A stretch of DNA of 13,230 nucleotides from CALLVF01 sp964632205 (GCA_964632205.1 CAZWBE010000011.1:1-13230), one strand, 5' to 3'; positions 1-7,450 are shown, counted from the stretch's first letter. Program-made: numbers and translations. Notes: generated from the letters alone by a model not told the origin.

Positions 1-2351
1 AAAACACAGTTTTCTATATTCAAAATGCTACCGGCAACGTTGGCATTGGGACGACGGAGCCAGCGACGCGATTACACGTCGTTGGCGGCAGAGGCCGTTT
101 CGATACTGGTTTGTCCGTAAATACAGCGAGTACTTTTAGAAATCTTGTTACTGCCGGCGAAATTCATTCAACCGGAAGTGGTTCAGGATTTTCGCTGACC
201 GATAGAGCCGATGGTGATGTGACAACGAGAAGATGGGTTATGTATGCGTCAGGAGATGTATTGAGGTTTTGGACAGAGGGCATCGGAGACAGAGTGGCTA
301 TTACACGAGGTGGCAACGTCGGCATTGGGTTAACGAACCCAGCCTATCGTTTAGAGCTGCCAAACAACGCTGATCCCAGTGGTCAGGGTCGAGCTAACGC
401 TTGGGTAACTTACTCTGATATCCGTCTTAAAGAAAACATCCAACCGATCACTAACTCTTTAGAAAAAATCCTTTCTCTTCGCGGTGTTCATTTTAATTGG
501 AAAGATCAGGGAGTTTTCAGCTCAGGATTTATTGCTCAAGAAGTAGAAAGAATTTTCCCTGAATTAGTCACCACTGATTCGGCCGGTTATAAATCGCTGG
601 ATTACGGAAGATTTTCCCCTTATTTAGTCGCCGCTATTCAGGAACAACAACAGCAAATCGCCTCCAATGCCAATCAGATTCAGACTCTTCTTAACTATTT
701 TTCTCTCACCTCAACCGGCGATTTGGAGATTAAACAAACCAACACAAATAATGAAAATAATACGAACGGACAAGAATATGTTTATGACGGCAACCTCGAT
801 TATCAAACTCAAAAATCAAAACTCAAAACTCAAATCTATAATTTAGTCAAAAAATCAACTGGCGAAACAATTGAAAGAATTGGCGCTTTTAGTCAATTAT
901 TAACCGCCACCATTAACACCGGCTTGCTTGAGGCAGAAAACCTTATTGTTAATAATACTCTTTTAGCTAAAAATATCGTTGCCGAAAATATAAATTTAAC
1001 GACTGAAAATTTAACCCTGGCTGGTAAAAAAATAACCCAATATCTTGATGAGCGAATTAACCAAATTTTAGACGCCAAACTTCTCAGCTTTAATTCACAA
1101 AAAATAATTTCCCCTGTCATTGAAACTGAAGAGATCCGATTTAAAAATCAAAATGGAAAAATCAAAATGGAAAATCACAGGGCAACATTGAAAATTACTG
1201 ATAATTATGACAATCCCATCGCTGAATTTAATCCCAACGAAAAAGAAACTCTGATTACCGGTTCACTTGAGATTAAAAGTGACCAACAAAAAGGAAAATT
1301 AGCTCAAATCATTTTAAAAGGTTTAGAGGGAAAAACCGCCGTCGTCATTGACGCTGCCGGCAATGCCACTTTTTCCGGAACATTAACCGCCCAAAACGCC
1401 ACCATATCTGGCACACTTGCCGTAAGTGAAGCCTCAGTGGCTGGTAAACTGGTGGCTAAGGAAATTGACTCAGAAAATCTTAACTCGTTAACTCATCAAC
1501 TGGTTAATACGCAAACTGACATCAATGACATTCAAAAATTACTCGCTGACATTAAAAATCAACCCCTACCTGATTTAGTCAATCAAACCAATCTGAGTAA
1601 AAGCCTTAATCTTGACCAATTAACTGTCACCGGCACCAGTAATCTTTACAATGTCTTCGTCAGTAATTCTTTAACGGCCGGCAATCTTTTAATAGAAAAC
1701 GACAAAATTTTAAGTCTCTCTTGGGAATTAAAGCTCTCGGCTCTTTCCCAAATCACCCTTTTTGACGGCAGCGTCACCATTGCCAAAGACGGCACGATCA
1801 CCACCAAAGGCACCCTTATTGCTCAAGGAGGAATACGAACCAATGAAATAAAACCACTAAATGATGGTGACGATATCAGTATCATCCTCAACTCATCTCG
1901 GGATCTTAATGAAACTGCCAATCAAGTCCAAAGCAACAAGCAAATTCAAAATTCAAAATTAAAAATTCAAAATTCCAATAATGGTGAAGTGGCTGCCATT
2001 GATGCTTCTGGCTCAGCTTTCTTTAAAAGTCTTTCTCTTGAAAAATTCACGCCCGCCACTCCAGAAGCCACTCTTATCGCCGCTCCTGATAATTTTGTTA
2101 AAAACGGCCTTTTCACTCCAGCTTTTGAAACCGCCTCTGCCTCGGCTGGTTTAGCCTTTTTACCAGCCAATGAGCCAGAGGTTATTGTCTACAACGATAA
2201 CGTCCGGGAAAACTCCCTTATTTATCTGACTCCTCAAAGCTCTGAGGTTTTTCCCCTGTCAATCACGGAAAAGAAAAAGGGTTATTTTAAAGTCAAAAGC
2301 CAAACGGTTATCCACCCAGCAATTAAATTTGCCTGGTTAATTATTAATTGA
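1..2351 (+). CDS. S74 (intramolecular chaperone) domain surface/fibre-like protein, 5' truncated
   Basis: The reading frame is already open at position 3, so the true start lies outside the window; the TTG at 111 is internal. I number residues from that TTG. Two copies of a GNVGIGxTxPxxRL motif (nt 33-71 and 312-350) resemble repeats of phage-tail and fibre-like proteins. Residues about 102-196 form a Peptidase_S74 domain: SDIRLKENI, GFIAQEVE, SLDY and LVAAIQEQQQQI. Ser102 and Lys107 have the spacing of the endosialidase self-cleavage dyad. A coiled-coil-like stretch follows, then beta-rich repeats (NATFSGTLTAQNATISGTL) and a C-terminal module (about 655-746, ENSLIYLTP then IKFAWLIIN). S74 domains usually end a protein; here about 550 residues follow. 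Three heptamer-repeat insertions lie in the second half. It stops with TGA at 2349-2351, next to the pilin start. Role inferred: extracellular trimeric fibre or adhesin. The host target is unknown. Confidence 0.85.
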   Translation, partial: NTVFYIQNATGNVGIGTTEPATRLHVVGGRGRFDTGLSVNTASTFRNLVTAGEIHSTGSGSGFSLTDRADGDVTTRRWVMYASGDVLRFWTEGIGDRVAITRGGNVGIGLTNPAYRLELPNNADPSGQGRANAWVTYSDIRLKENIQPITNSLEKILSLRGVHFNWKDQGVFSSGFIAQEVERIFPELVTTDSAGYKSLDYGRFSPYLVAAIQEQQQQIASNANQIQTLLNYFSLTSTGDLEIKQTNTNNENNTNGQEYVYDGNLDYQTQKSKLKTQIYNLVKKSTGETIERIGAFSQLLTATINTGLLEAENLIVNNTLLAKNIVAENINLTTENLTLAGKKITQYLDERINQILDAKLLSFNSQKIISPVIETEEIRFKNQNGKIKMENHRATLKITDNYDNPIAEFNPNEKETLITGSLEIKSDQQKGKLAQIILKGLEGKTAVVIDAAGNATFSGTLTAQNATISGTLAVSEASVAGKLVAKEIDSENLNSLTHQLVNTQTDINDIQKLLADIKNQPLPDLVNQTNLSKSLNLDQLTVTGTSNLYNVFVSNSLTAGNLLIENDKILSLSWELKLSALSQITLFDGSVTIAKDGTITTKGTLIAQGGIRTNEIKPLNDGDDISIILNSSRDLNETANQVQSNKQIQNSKLKIQNSNNGEVAAIDASGSAFFKSLSLEKFTPATPEATLIAAPDNFVKNGLFTPAFETASASAGLAFLPANEPEVIVYNDNVRENSLIYLTPQSSEVFPLSITEKKKGYFKVKSQTVIHPAIKFAWLIIN
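804..836 (+). repeat. Heptamer tandem array 1 (AAAACTC/AAAAATC type), in S74 gene
   Basis: About five consecutive 7-nt units such as AAAAATC and AAAACTC run in register. They encode the Lys/Gln/Thr-rich stretch YQTQKSKLKTQIYN just after the S74 coiled coil. The A-rich strand is the coding strand. Confidence 0.75.
1143..1176 (+). repeat. Heptamer tandem array 2 (AAAAATC/AAAATGG), in S74 gene
   Basis: The 14-nt pair AAAAATCAAAATGG occurs twice exactly (1143-1156, 1157-1170) and is followed by a partial unit. The period is 7 nt. It encodes FKNQNGKIKMENH. Confidence 0.7.
1941..1976 (+). repeat. Heptamer tandem array 3 (AAAATTC type), in S74 gene
   Basis: Five units of AAAATTC or a one-base variant run in register and encode KQIQNSKLKIQNSNN. 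The stretch separates two beta-rich segments of the protein and looks like an insertion. Confidence 0.75.
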
Positions 2352-2368
2352 TTATAATTAAGCAATCT

Positions 2369-3181
2369 ATGTTCGTCGATAAATTTCTAAAGAGAAAATA
2401 TCTAATCACCGATAACCTAAGAAAAATTTTTTCTCAAGATAACTTGGTTAATCGATTAAGAAAAAAGTGGTTCTTCATTTTATTTAAAAAACTACCTCAT
2501 TATTTTCTTCGCCCATACTCATCTAAAAAAATCCGTCTATTAGGTCTTTCGCTTATGGAGATTCTTATCATTGTCACCTTAATTATCACCATTGCCGTGG
2601 CTGTCTTGATTCTTTTTAACCCTAAAAGACAAATTGAAAAAGGCTGGGACAGCAAAAGAAAAACCGAACTGGGACAATTAAGAAAAATTTTAGAAGATTG
2701 GTATAACGATAAAAATTGCTATCCCCGCCCCAATCAGATTTGCTATGATTCAGTCGTGAATAATACGTGTCATATCTGCGGTCGAGTATTAACTCCGACT
2801 GATTTTTCTCCCTATTTAAAAACTCTACCTTGCGACCCGCAACATCCCACCAAAAAATATCTCTATCAAGTTGACAATGTTACTTGTCCCACTTGGTATC
2901 GCATTTACACAACCTTAAGTAATCCCGCTGATCCAGCTATTAATGAGGTTGGTTGCAGGCAGTATTGTGGCATTGGTAACTATACTGGCTTTATTTATAA
3001 CTATGGTATCAGTAGTCCAAACACTTCATTGGAAAAAGGTCCAGGAAGGTATGCTTGTTATGGTTATGGTCATGGTTGTACAAACATCATGTATCTTAAC
3101 CTTAATTGTTTTCCTACTTTTTCTGATCCTAATTGTGGTCAACAATGTGGTTCAATTAAAAGCACCTGTGTCCCAAAATAA
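2369..3181 (+). CDS. Type IV pilin-like (prepilin) protein, Cys-rich
   Basis: From the ATG at 2369 the protein has 270 residues. A TTG at 2348, which overlaps the previous stop, is an alternative in-frame start; neither has a clear Shine-Dalgarno. Residues 1-58 are a long basic leader, followed by LLG|LSLMEILIIV: a prepilin peptidase site with Gly at -1 and Glu at +5, then about 22 hydrophobic residues forming the class III signal and helix. The leader is much longer than the usual 5-25 residues. The mature part starts with the charged, helical NPKRQIEKGWDSKRKTELGQLRKIL typical of major pseudopilins (given here in positions 85-109 only as a landmark). The C-terminal part has 14 cysteines, an even number that suggests extracellular disulfides. 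Being downstream of the S74 protein, the two may be made together as one appendage (inference). Confidence 0.75.
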   Translation: MFVDKFLKRKYLITDNLRKIFSQDNLVNRLRKKWFFILFKKLPHYFLRPYSSKKIRLLGLSLMEILIIVTLIITIAVAVLILFNPKRQIEKGWDSKRKTELGQLRKILEDWYNDKNCYPRPNQICYDSVVNNTCHICGRVLTPTDFSPYLKTLPCDPQHPTKKYLYQVDNVTCPTWYRIYTTLSNPADPAINEVGCRQYCGIGNYTGFIYNYGISSPNTSLEKGPGRYACYGYGHGCTNIMYLNLNCFPTFSDPNCGQQCGSIKSTCVPK

Positions 3182-3182
3182 A

Positions 3183-3210
3183 TTGTCAGTTTAGGTTAAA
3201 ACATTATCAA
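3183..3210 (+). promoter_or_regulatory. Weak candidate promoter for the Wzy-like gene
   Basis: TTGTCA (3183-3188), a 16-nt spacer and TATCAA (3205-3210) form a -35/-10-like pair inside the 106-nt gap before the ATG at 3288. The match is modest and could be chance in AT-rich DNA; the gene may instead be read from upstream. Confidence 0.2.
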
Positions 3211-3287
3211 GAGCCTGGCCTAAAATTTGAAACGGCTAAAAAAAAGAAACTTGTTAAGTTTTAATTATTAATTTAAAATTAAATCTT

Positions 3288-5369
3288 ATGGAAAAAATTT
3301 TAAAAACCCTCCTTGGCTACCTGTTATTAATCATCACTCTCTTATTCCCCCTCTTTTTCTCAACCCTTACCCAAGATTTTTTTCTGACCAATAAACTTTA
3401 TTTTCTTGCCTTTGGCGCCTTATTTCTTTTTCTCTTATCTAGTCTCCAGTACCTTGTTTCTAAAAAACTCCGCTGGCAATCTTTACCTTTGGACACGTCG
3501 CTTTTTCTCTTTCTTCTCACTATCGGTTTATCCATCCTTATCTCCTCGCCCAACAAAATTCAAGCCTTGATTAATCCTCATTTCGGCCTGGTGGCAATTT
3601 TTTCTTTGATAATTTTATATTACTACCTCTCCCGCGCCCCCTTTTTTAATCTCTATCAATTTCTCTTAATTCCCAGTACCATTCTATCAGCAATAACAAT
3701 CTTTTTTTTCTTTTCCCCTTTTAAAAACGCCACCCTTCCCCCTTCCTGGCAATTTTTAAAAAACCCCACCTTTACTCCTTTAGGCAACCAGCTTGATTTG
3801 GCAATCTTTTTAGGATTTTTTGTTATTTTTGGTATTTCTCGACTGTTAATGGGCATTAATACCGGAAAAAAAACTTTCCTCATTCATTTTCCTTTATTAA
3901 TGGTTAATTTAATCGCTTTTTCCCTTACTCTTTATTCTCTTTTCCAACCAACCGCCACCAATCTTAATAACTTACAACAACCACCGGCCAATTTACTGCC
4001 GCCTTTTCGCTTATCCTGGTATGCCGCCGTTGAAATATTAAAAAATCCCTTAACGGCTGCCTTTGGAGTCGGTGTTGATAATTTTTCTTCCCTTTTTACC
4101 CGGGTTAAAGACTTGGCTTACAATCAATCGCCACTCTGGCAGATTAACTCTTTTGCCCTTTCCCGCTCGGCCATCTTACACATTTTGACCGAAACAGGTA
4201 TTTTTGGCCTCCTTGCCTTTACTCTTTTACTCTTCACCATCGCTAAATCCCTTTTTATTAGCCCAAACAATCTAATCAACGATCGAGAAAAGAAGGTGAT
4301 AAAAATTTTATTTATCTATCTTGTTTTTATCCTTGCCTTTTTTCCCCCCTCCCTTGTCGTCTTCTTTTTATTTTTCCTGTTTTTAGCGACTTTTAGCTTG
4401 TCACACCAACCCGCCTACGACCTGCCAGGTCGGATGGAGGCCGTCACAACCAGCCAAAAAAGTCAAATTTTTGATACTTCTTCCTTTCCTATTATTTATT
4501 TAAGTATTCTTATCATTTCTTTCCTCTTCATCACCGGCGCCGGTTATCTTTTAGGTCGCAGTTATGCCGCTGAGTATTTTTTCAAAAAATCCCTTGATGG
4601 TTTTGCTAAAAATAATGCCAAAGAAGTCTATGACAATATGCGTCAAGCAATTATCTTAAACCCCTATATGGAAAAGTACCGGCTCGGTTTTTCCCAAGTC
4701 AATCTAATGATTGCTAACAATATCGCCAGTCGGGCCGGCCAACCACAAGGTAAAGATCAAGAAGTTTATGAACTAACTGAACAAGACAGACAGAATATTT
4801 CCCAAGCCATCCAAGCGGCCATCAACGAAGCGAAAGCGGCCGTCACCTTAAATCCTCAAAAAGCCGCCAACTGGGAAAATTTAGCGGTTATTTACCGCAA
4901 CATTGTCAATGTTGCCCAGGGAGCTGATGTTTGGACTATCTCTGCTTACCAAAGAGCAATTGTTACCGACCCTCAAAATCCCATTTACCGGCTGAATTTG
5001 GGTGGATTTTATTATTCGCTGGGAAATTATGAAGAGGCCGTTAGGCTTTTTGAACAAACCGTTGCTTTAAAACCAGACTGGCCCAACGCCTACTACAACT
5101 TAGCCTGGGCTGATTATCAACGACAAAACTATCAACGGGCGGTTTCGGGAATGCAAAATGTCTTAAGTCTTTTGAATCCTCAAAAAGACAAAGCCGATTA
5201 TGAAAGAGCCCAAAAAGATTTAGAAGAATTTAAAAAGAAATTACCCAAAGAAGAAGCCAGCAGCACTCCCAGCGCCACACCCTCACAACTAACCCTGCCC
5301 ACCCCACCAGCGGCAACTTTTGAACCAAAGATAAAACTACCAAACGAAGCCGCCCCAGAAGCTAAATAA
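3288..5369 (+). CDS. O-antigen ligase/polymerase-like (Wzy-type) membrane protein with C-terminal TPR domain
   Basis: The first ~420 residues are dominated by hydrophobic helices separated by short loops, as in Wzy/WaaL-type glycan polymerases and ligases. At about 260 there is GVGVDNFSSLF, then LTETGIFGLLAF near 305-316; both resemble the conserved Wzy_C region. After a last membrane segment (about 400-420) come roughly 200 residues of TPR-type helical repeats (NWENLAVIYRNIV, IYRLNLGGFYYSLGNYEEA, AYYNLAWADYQRQNYQRA), then a Pro/Thr/Ser-rich tail (645-693). Such ligase-TPR fusions are frequent in CPR genomes. The substrate is unknown. The neighbouring pilin makes a pilin O-oligosaccharyltransferase (PglL/TfpO-like) a reasonable alternative to a polysaccharide polymerase. 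No Shine-Dalgarno is visible; the ATG at 3288 gives a sensible first membrane segment. The stop lies one base before a transposase-associated hairpin. Confidence 0.75.
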   Translation: MEKILKTLLGYLLLIITLLFPLFFSTLTQDFFLTNKLYFLAFGALFLFLLSSLQYLVSKKLRWQSLPLDTSLFLFLLTIGLSILISSPNKIQALINPHFGLVAIFSLIILYYYLSRAPFFNLYQFLLIPSTILSAITIFFFFSPFKNATLPPSWQFLKNPTFTPLGNQLDLAIFLGFFVIFGISRLLMGINTGKKTFLIHFPLLMVNLIAFSLTLYSLFQPTATNLNNLQQPPANLLPPFRLSWYAAVEILKNPLTAAFGVGVDNFSSLFTRVKDLAYNQSPLWQINSFALSRSAILHILTETGIFGLLAFTLLLFTIAKSLFISPNNLINDREKKVIKILFIYLVFILAFFPPSLVVFFLFFLFLATFSLSHQPAYDLPGRMEAVTTSQKSQIFDTSSFPIIYLSILIISFLFITGAGYLLGRSYAAEYFFKKSLDGFAKNNAKEVYDNMRQAIILNPYMEKYRLGFSQVNLMIANNIASRAGQPQGKDQEVYELTEQDRQNISQAIQAAINEAKAAVTLNPQKAANWENLAVIYRNIVNVAQGADVWTISAYQRAIVTDPQNPIYRLNLGGFYYSLGNYEEAVRLFEQTVALKPDWPNAYYNLAWADYQRQNYQRAVSGMQNVLSLLNPQKDKADYERAQKDLEEFKKKLPKEEASSTPSATPSQLTLPTPPAATFEPKIKLPNEAAPEAK
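4418..4432. repeat. REP-like hairpin inside the Wzy-like gene
   Basis: A perfect 6-bp stem, CGACCT/AGGTCG, with a GCC loop sits in a GC-richer patch of an AT-rich gene. It encodes YDLPGR in the loop before the last membrane segment. It may be a palindromic repeat that was captured in frame; a chance palindrome is not excluded. Confidence 0.4.
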
Positions 5370-5370
5370 A

Positions 5371-5394
5371 GACAGTCTTTCTAGAAGAGTGTCC
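5371..5394. repeat. REP-like hairpin repeat, left copy of RAYT 1
   Basis: GACAGTCTT pairs with AAGAGTGTC (8 of 9 positions, one G-G mismatch) around TCTAG. The copy occupies the junction between the Wzy-like stop (5369) and the transposase stop (5395). It could also act as a bidirectional transcript end, although no strong T-tract follows. Confidence 0.7.
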
Positions 5395-6108
5395 CTACTC
5401 ATCGATCATCAGTTTCTTATAGAGGTTTGCCTCCTCTCTCCTAAGTTCTTTATATCCCTCAACAAAACTCTGATAAGAATAAATGTTGTTTTCTTTTGTT
5501 TTTTTAAAACTTTTAAAATAAGCTAAAAGAGAATCTTTTTTCAACCAATCAACTTGCCAATTATTAATATAAATGGGATAACTAGACCAGCGATAATTTA
5601 CCAATGGTTTTCCATCAAGTAAAATTTTTGGATTAAGGTGAATATAACGACTAAGATGAAGAAAATATTCTTCCTTATCGATTAAAGTCGCCTTATATCT
5701 TCCTTGAAAAAGGTGACCAACTCGGTTGTATTTCTGATTAAAATATTTTCCATAGCGAGTATTAAGACTTCTCATAAAAATCTCAATGTCTTTCTTTTCT
5801 TTTTGCCGCAAAAGAAGATGATAATGATTGGGCATCAAACAAAAACAAAAAAGTTCAATTGTGTCGTGATAATTTCTTAATTGACTAACCTCAAGGATTT
5901 TCTGTGCTTTCTCTTCTATCGTCAAATCTTTTCTCGCTTCGATTTCATTAATTATCTTCTCTTTTGGTAAAAGATACGATTTTAAATAGAAAAGGAACAT
6001 TTGATAATCTTGTTTATTAAGAAAAATATTTCTTTTTTCCACCCCGCGATTATAAACATGATAAAACCCACCGGCAATATAAATCTTAAGTGAATTTTTG
6101 GCTGGCAT
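5395..6108 (-). CDS. REP-associated tyrosine transposase (RAYT, Y1/HUH family)
   Basis: This 237-residue protein has the full Y1_Tnp signature: FYHVYNRGVEKRNIF near the N-terminus, CLMPNHYHLLLRQ with the metal-binding H95-x-H97, then RYGKYFNQKYNRVGHLFQGR (117-136), which holds the candidate catalytic tyrosine (Y119 or Y122), and LSRYIHLNP (152-160). Length and motif order are those of intact single-strand DNA transposases that nick and join REP-type hairpins. The gene is complete, ATG to TAG. The start at 6106-6108 has no Shine-Dalgarno; MPAKNSLKIYIAGGFYHVYNRG matches the usual family N-terminus (positions 1-22). The two flanking hairpin repeats are its probable substrates. Members of this family are usually domesticated single-copy genes, not copy-expanding insertion sequences. 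Confidence 0.92.
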   Translation of the reverse strand: MPAKNSLKIYIAGGFYHVYNRGVEKRNIFLNKQDYQMFLFYLKSYLLPKEKIINEIEARKDLTIEEKAQKILEVSQLRNYHDTIELFCFCLMPNHYHLLLRQKEKKDIEIFMRSLNTRYGKYFNQKYNRVGHLFQGRYKATLIDKEEYFLHLSRYIHLNPKILLDGKPLVNYRWSSYPIYINNWQVDWLKKDSLLAYFKSFKKTKENNIYSYQSFVEGYKELRREEANLYKKLMIDE

Positions 6109-6138
6109 ATTAAAAGATTAACAATAACCATCCTTACT

Positions 6139-6148
6139 GTCTATAGAC
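6139..6148. promoter_or_regulatory. Perfect 10-bp palindrome in the RAYT 1 upstream region
   Basis: GTCTATAGAC is its own reverse complement and lies 30 nt before the transposase ATG. It overlaps a - strand TATAGT (-10-like, plus 6147-6152). It may be an operator or part of the promoter; a short palindrome such as this can also be chance. Confidence 0.3.
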
Positions 6149-6174
6149 TATAATCTACAAATTATTAAAAAGAA

Positions 6175-6198
6175 GACAGTCTTCCTAGAAGAGCGTCC
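6175..6198. repeat. REP-like hairpin repeat, right copy of RAYT 1
   Basis: It differs from the copy at 5371-5394 at only two of 24 positions (C for T in the loop, C for T near the foot). It lies in the same orientation, upstream of the transposase start and 17 nt from the M23 3' end. Confidence 0.7.
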
Positions 6199-6214
6199 TT
6201 CAAGATTTCAAGAT

Positions 6215-7270
6215 TTAACGAAGAAAATTCAACGGATTTAGTAGTTGTCCGCCACTTCTTATTTCAAAATGCAAATGCGTTCCTGTTGATCTTCCAGTTG
6301 ATCCCATTGATCCAATTACTGTTCCTTGCGCCACTGACTGACCGGCAGAAACACCGATCGAGGAAAGGTGAGCATACAGAGTTTGATAACCGTTACCATG
6401 ATCAATAATAATGTGACAACCATAGCCATAACGGACACAACCGGCATAAACCACCGTCCCTCCATCGGCGGCTAAAACTGCTGGTGAGGTTGGGTTGGCG
6501 ATATCTAAAGCCATATGGTACCAAACTGGCGATTGAGTAATTGAACCGGAGGTAGGCCAAATAAAGTTAGAATTTCCTCTCGATCCGGCTTGAATCTGAG
6601 CGTAAAATTTCGTTGCTGGTGGTTTTTTTTCTTCTCGAACCACGCCGCCGGGAACGAAAAGATATTGCCCCACAGTTAAGGTAAAATTGTCTAAATCAGC
6701 AAAATCATTCATAGGAAAATTAACAATATTTTGAGCCTCAACATTATATTTCTTGGCAATAGTATAAACACTCTCGCCGGCGGCGACTTTATGAACAACA
6801 CCATCCTCAGGAGGAATTTTCAACACTTGGCCTGGTTTAATTAAATCGCTTTTTAAATTATTTGACCATTTGATGCTGTTTACTGAAATATTGAATTTTT
6901 TGGCAATCGATGCCAAAGTCTCGCCTTCTTTTACTTGATAATCAACAATCTCGGGCTTGGCGGAAATAATCGTTGTTAAGGCACTTTCGTAAGGATTATA
7001 AGAAACCATTAGCGCTTGATAGTTGCCTCCTTGCTGCTCTAAAGAAGAAATAAAGGGATTATTTTCAGCAATAATTGGCCCACCAACGATCGTCGTCGCC
7101 ACCAACATAAGAAAAGAAGTGTTTAAGAATGAAGATGAATACTTACCTCGTTTAACAAGAAGAAAAGCGACGATAAAACCTTTTATTTTTTCAAAATAAC
7201 GACCAAAAAATATTAAGCGCGCGATTAGATACTCTTTTCCAAACGTTAAAAACAAAGGCAAATCTTGCAT
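6215..7270 (-). CDS. M23 family metallopeptidase with two LysM domains
   Basis: The protein likely cleaves peptide crosslinks in peptidoglycan outside the membrane. Residues 28-68 contain hydrophobic segments (GFIVAFLLV, FLMLVATTIVGGPIIAENN) that anchor or export it. Two LysM domains follow: about 110-153 (YQVKEGETLASIAKKFNIS) and 159-208 (HKVAAGESVYTIAKKYNVE). The M23 domain covers about 236-350 with zinc ligands H252 and D256 in HMALD and H334 in HLHFE, and H301 in LYAHLS. The usual HxGxD has Ala in place of Gly. C278 and C285 flank a loop and may form a disulfide. The ATG at 7268-7270 has no Shine-Dalgarno; the hydrophilic-then-hydrophobic N-terminus is that of related CPR proteins as I recall them. 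It is preceded by a long leader with a 42-bp palindrome and a TATAAT. Confidence 0.93.
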   Translation of the reverse strand: MQDLPLFLTFGKEYLIARLIFFGRYFEKIKGFIVAFLLVKRGKYSSSFLNTSFLMLVATTIVGGPIIAENNPFISSLEQQGGNYQALMVSYNPYESALTTIISAKPEIVDYQVKEGETLASIAKKFNISVNSIKWSNNLKSDLIKPGQVLKIPPEDGVVHKVAAGESVYTIAKKYNVEAQNIVNFPMNDFADLDNFTLTVGQYLFVPGGVVREEKKPPATKFYAQIQAGSRGNSNFIWPTSGSITQSPVWYHMALDIANPTSPAVLAADGGTVVYAGCVRYGYGCHIIIDHGNGYQTLYAHLSSIGVSAGQSVAQGTVIGSMGSTGRSTGTHLHFEIRSGGQLLNPLNFLR

Positions 7271-7404
7271 AAACGGGTAACATATATTTTACCATAAAGC
7301 AAAACTCCTTGCCGAATCTAAGTAATAGCCATGAAGTAATTTCTAAAAGCAAATTTAATTTTAGATTGATAATAAAACCTAATTTCTTTAACAATCAACT
7401 GGCG

Positions 7405-7446
7405 GGGGGTAAATTTATGCGACGATCGTCGCATAAATTTACCCCC
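7405..7446. repeat. 42-bp perfect palindrome (21-bp arms, no loop)
   Basis: Five G, then TAAATTTATGCGACGA, is followed directly by its exact reverse complement ending in five C; the axis lies between 7425 and 7426. No mismatch interrupts it. There is no T-tract on either side, so it is not a standard intrinsic terminator. On the - strand it begins 5 nt after a TATAAT and would lie at the very 5' end of the M23 transcript. It could be a cruciform, an operator, an mRNA 5' hairpin or a palindromic mobile repeat. Confidence 0.9.
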
Positions 7447-7450
7447 TCTT

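Larger units (their letters stand above)
5371..6198. mobile_element. RAYT module 1 (transposase plus two flanking 24-nt hairpin repeats)
   Basis: A REP-associated tyrosine transposase gene lies between two near-identical 24-nt direct copies (22 of 24 identical) that each fold on themselves. The arrangement matches the REPtron idea known from proteobacteria. The unit begins one base after the stop of the Wzy-like gene and ends 17 nt before the 3' end of the M23 gene, so it fills a convergent junction without breaking a gene. Confidence 0.6.

Noticed and set aside
2349..2351. TGA recoded as Gly (code 25)
   Set aside because: Reading through adds only one more codon before TAA, so this site cannot discriminate; no gene here needs an internal TGA, and the orientation bias of the repeats fits TGA as a stop.
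2943..3194. Second open frame within the pilin gene
   Set aside because: The overlapping pilin frame has a coherent signal and Cys pattern; the alternative is hydrophobic low-complexity translation of the same bases.
3188..3223. Terminator after the pilin gene
   Set aside because: TTTAGG and CCTAAA can pair, but the loop is about 24 nt and there is no T-tract.
7070..7095. Second partial copy of the 42-bp palindrome core in the M23 gene
   Set aside because: Only ACGATCGTCG is shared and it encodes ordinary residues (TTIVGG); short enough to be chance.
7191..7394. Possible small gene upstream of the M23 peptidase, minus strand
   Set aside because: It overlaps the M23 N-terminus by about 80 nt in another frame, has no family resemblance and no ribosome binding site; the AT-rich leader explains it.
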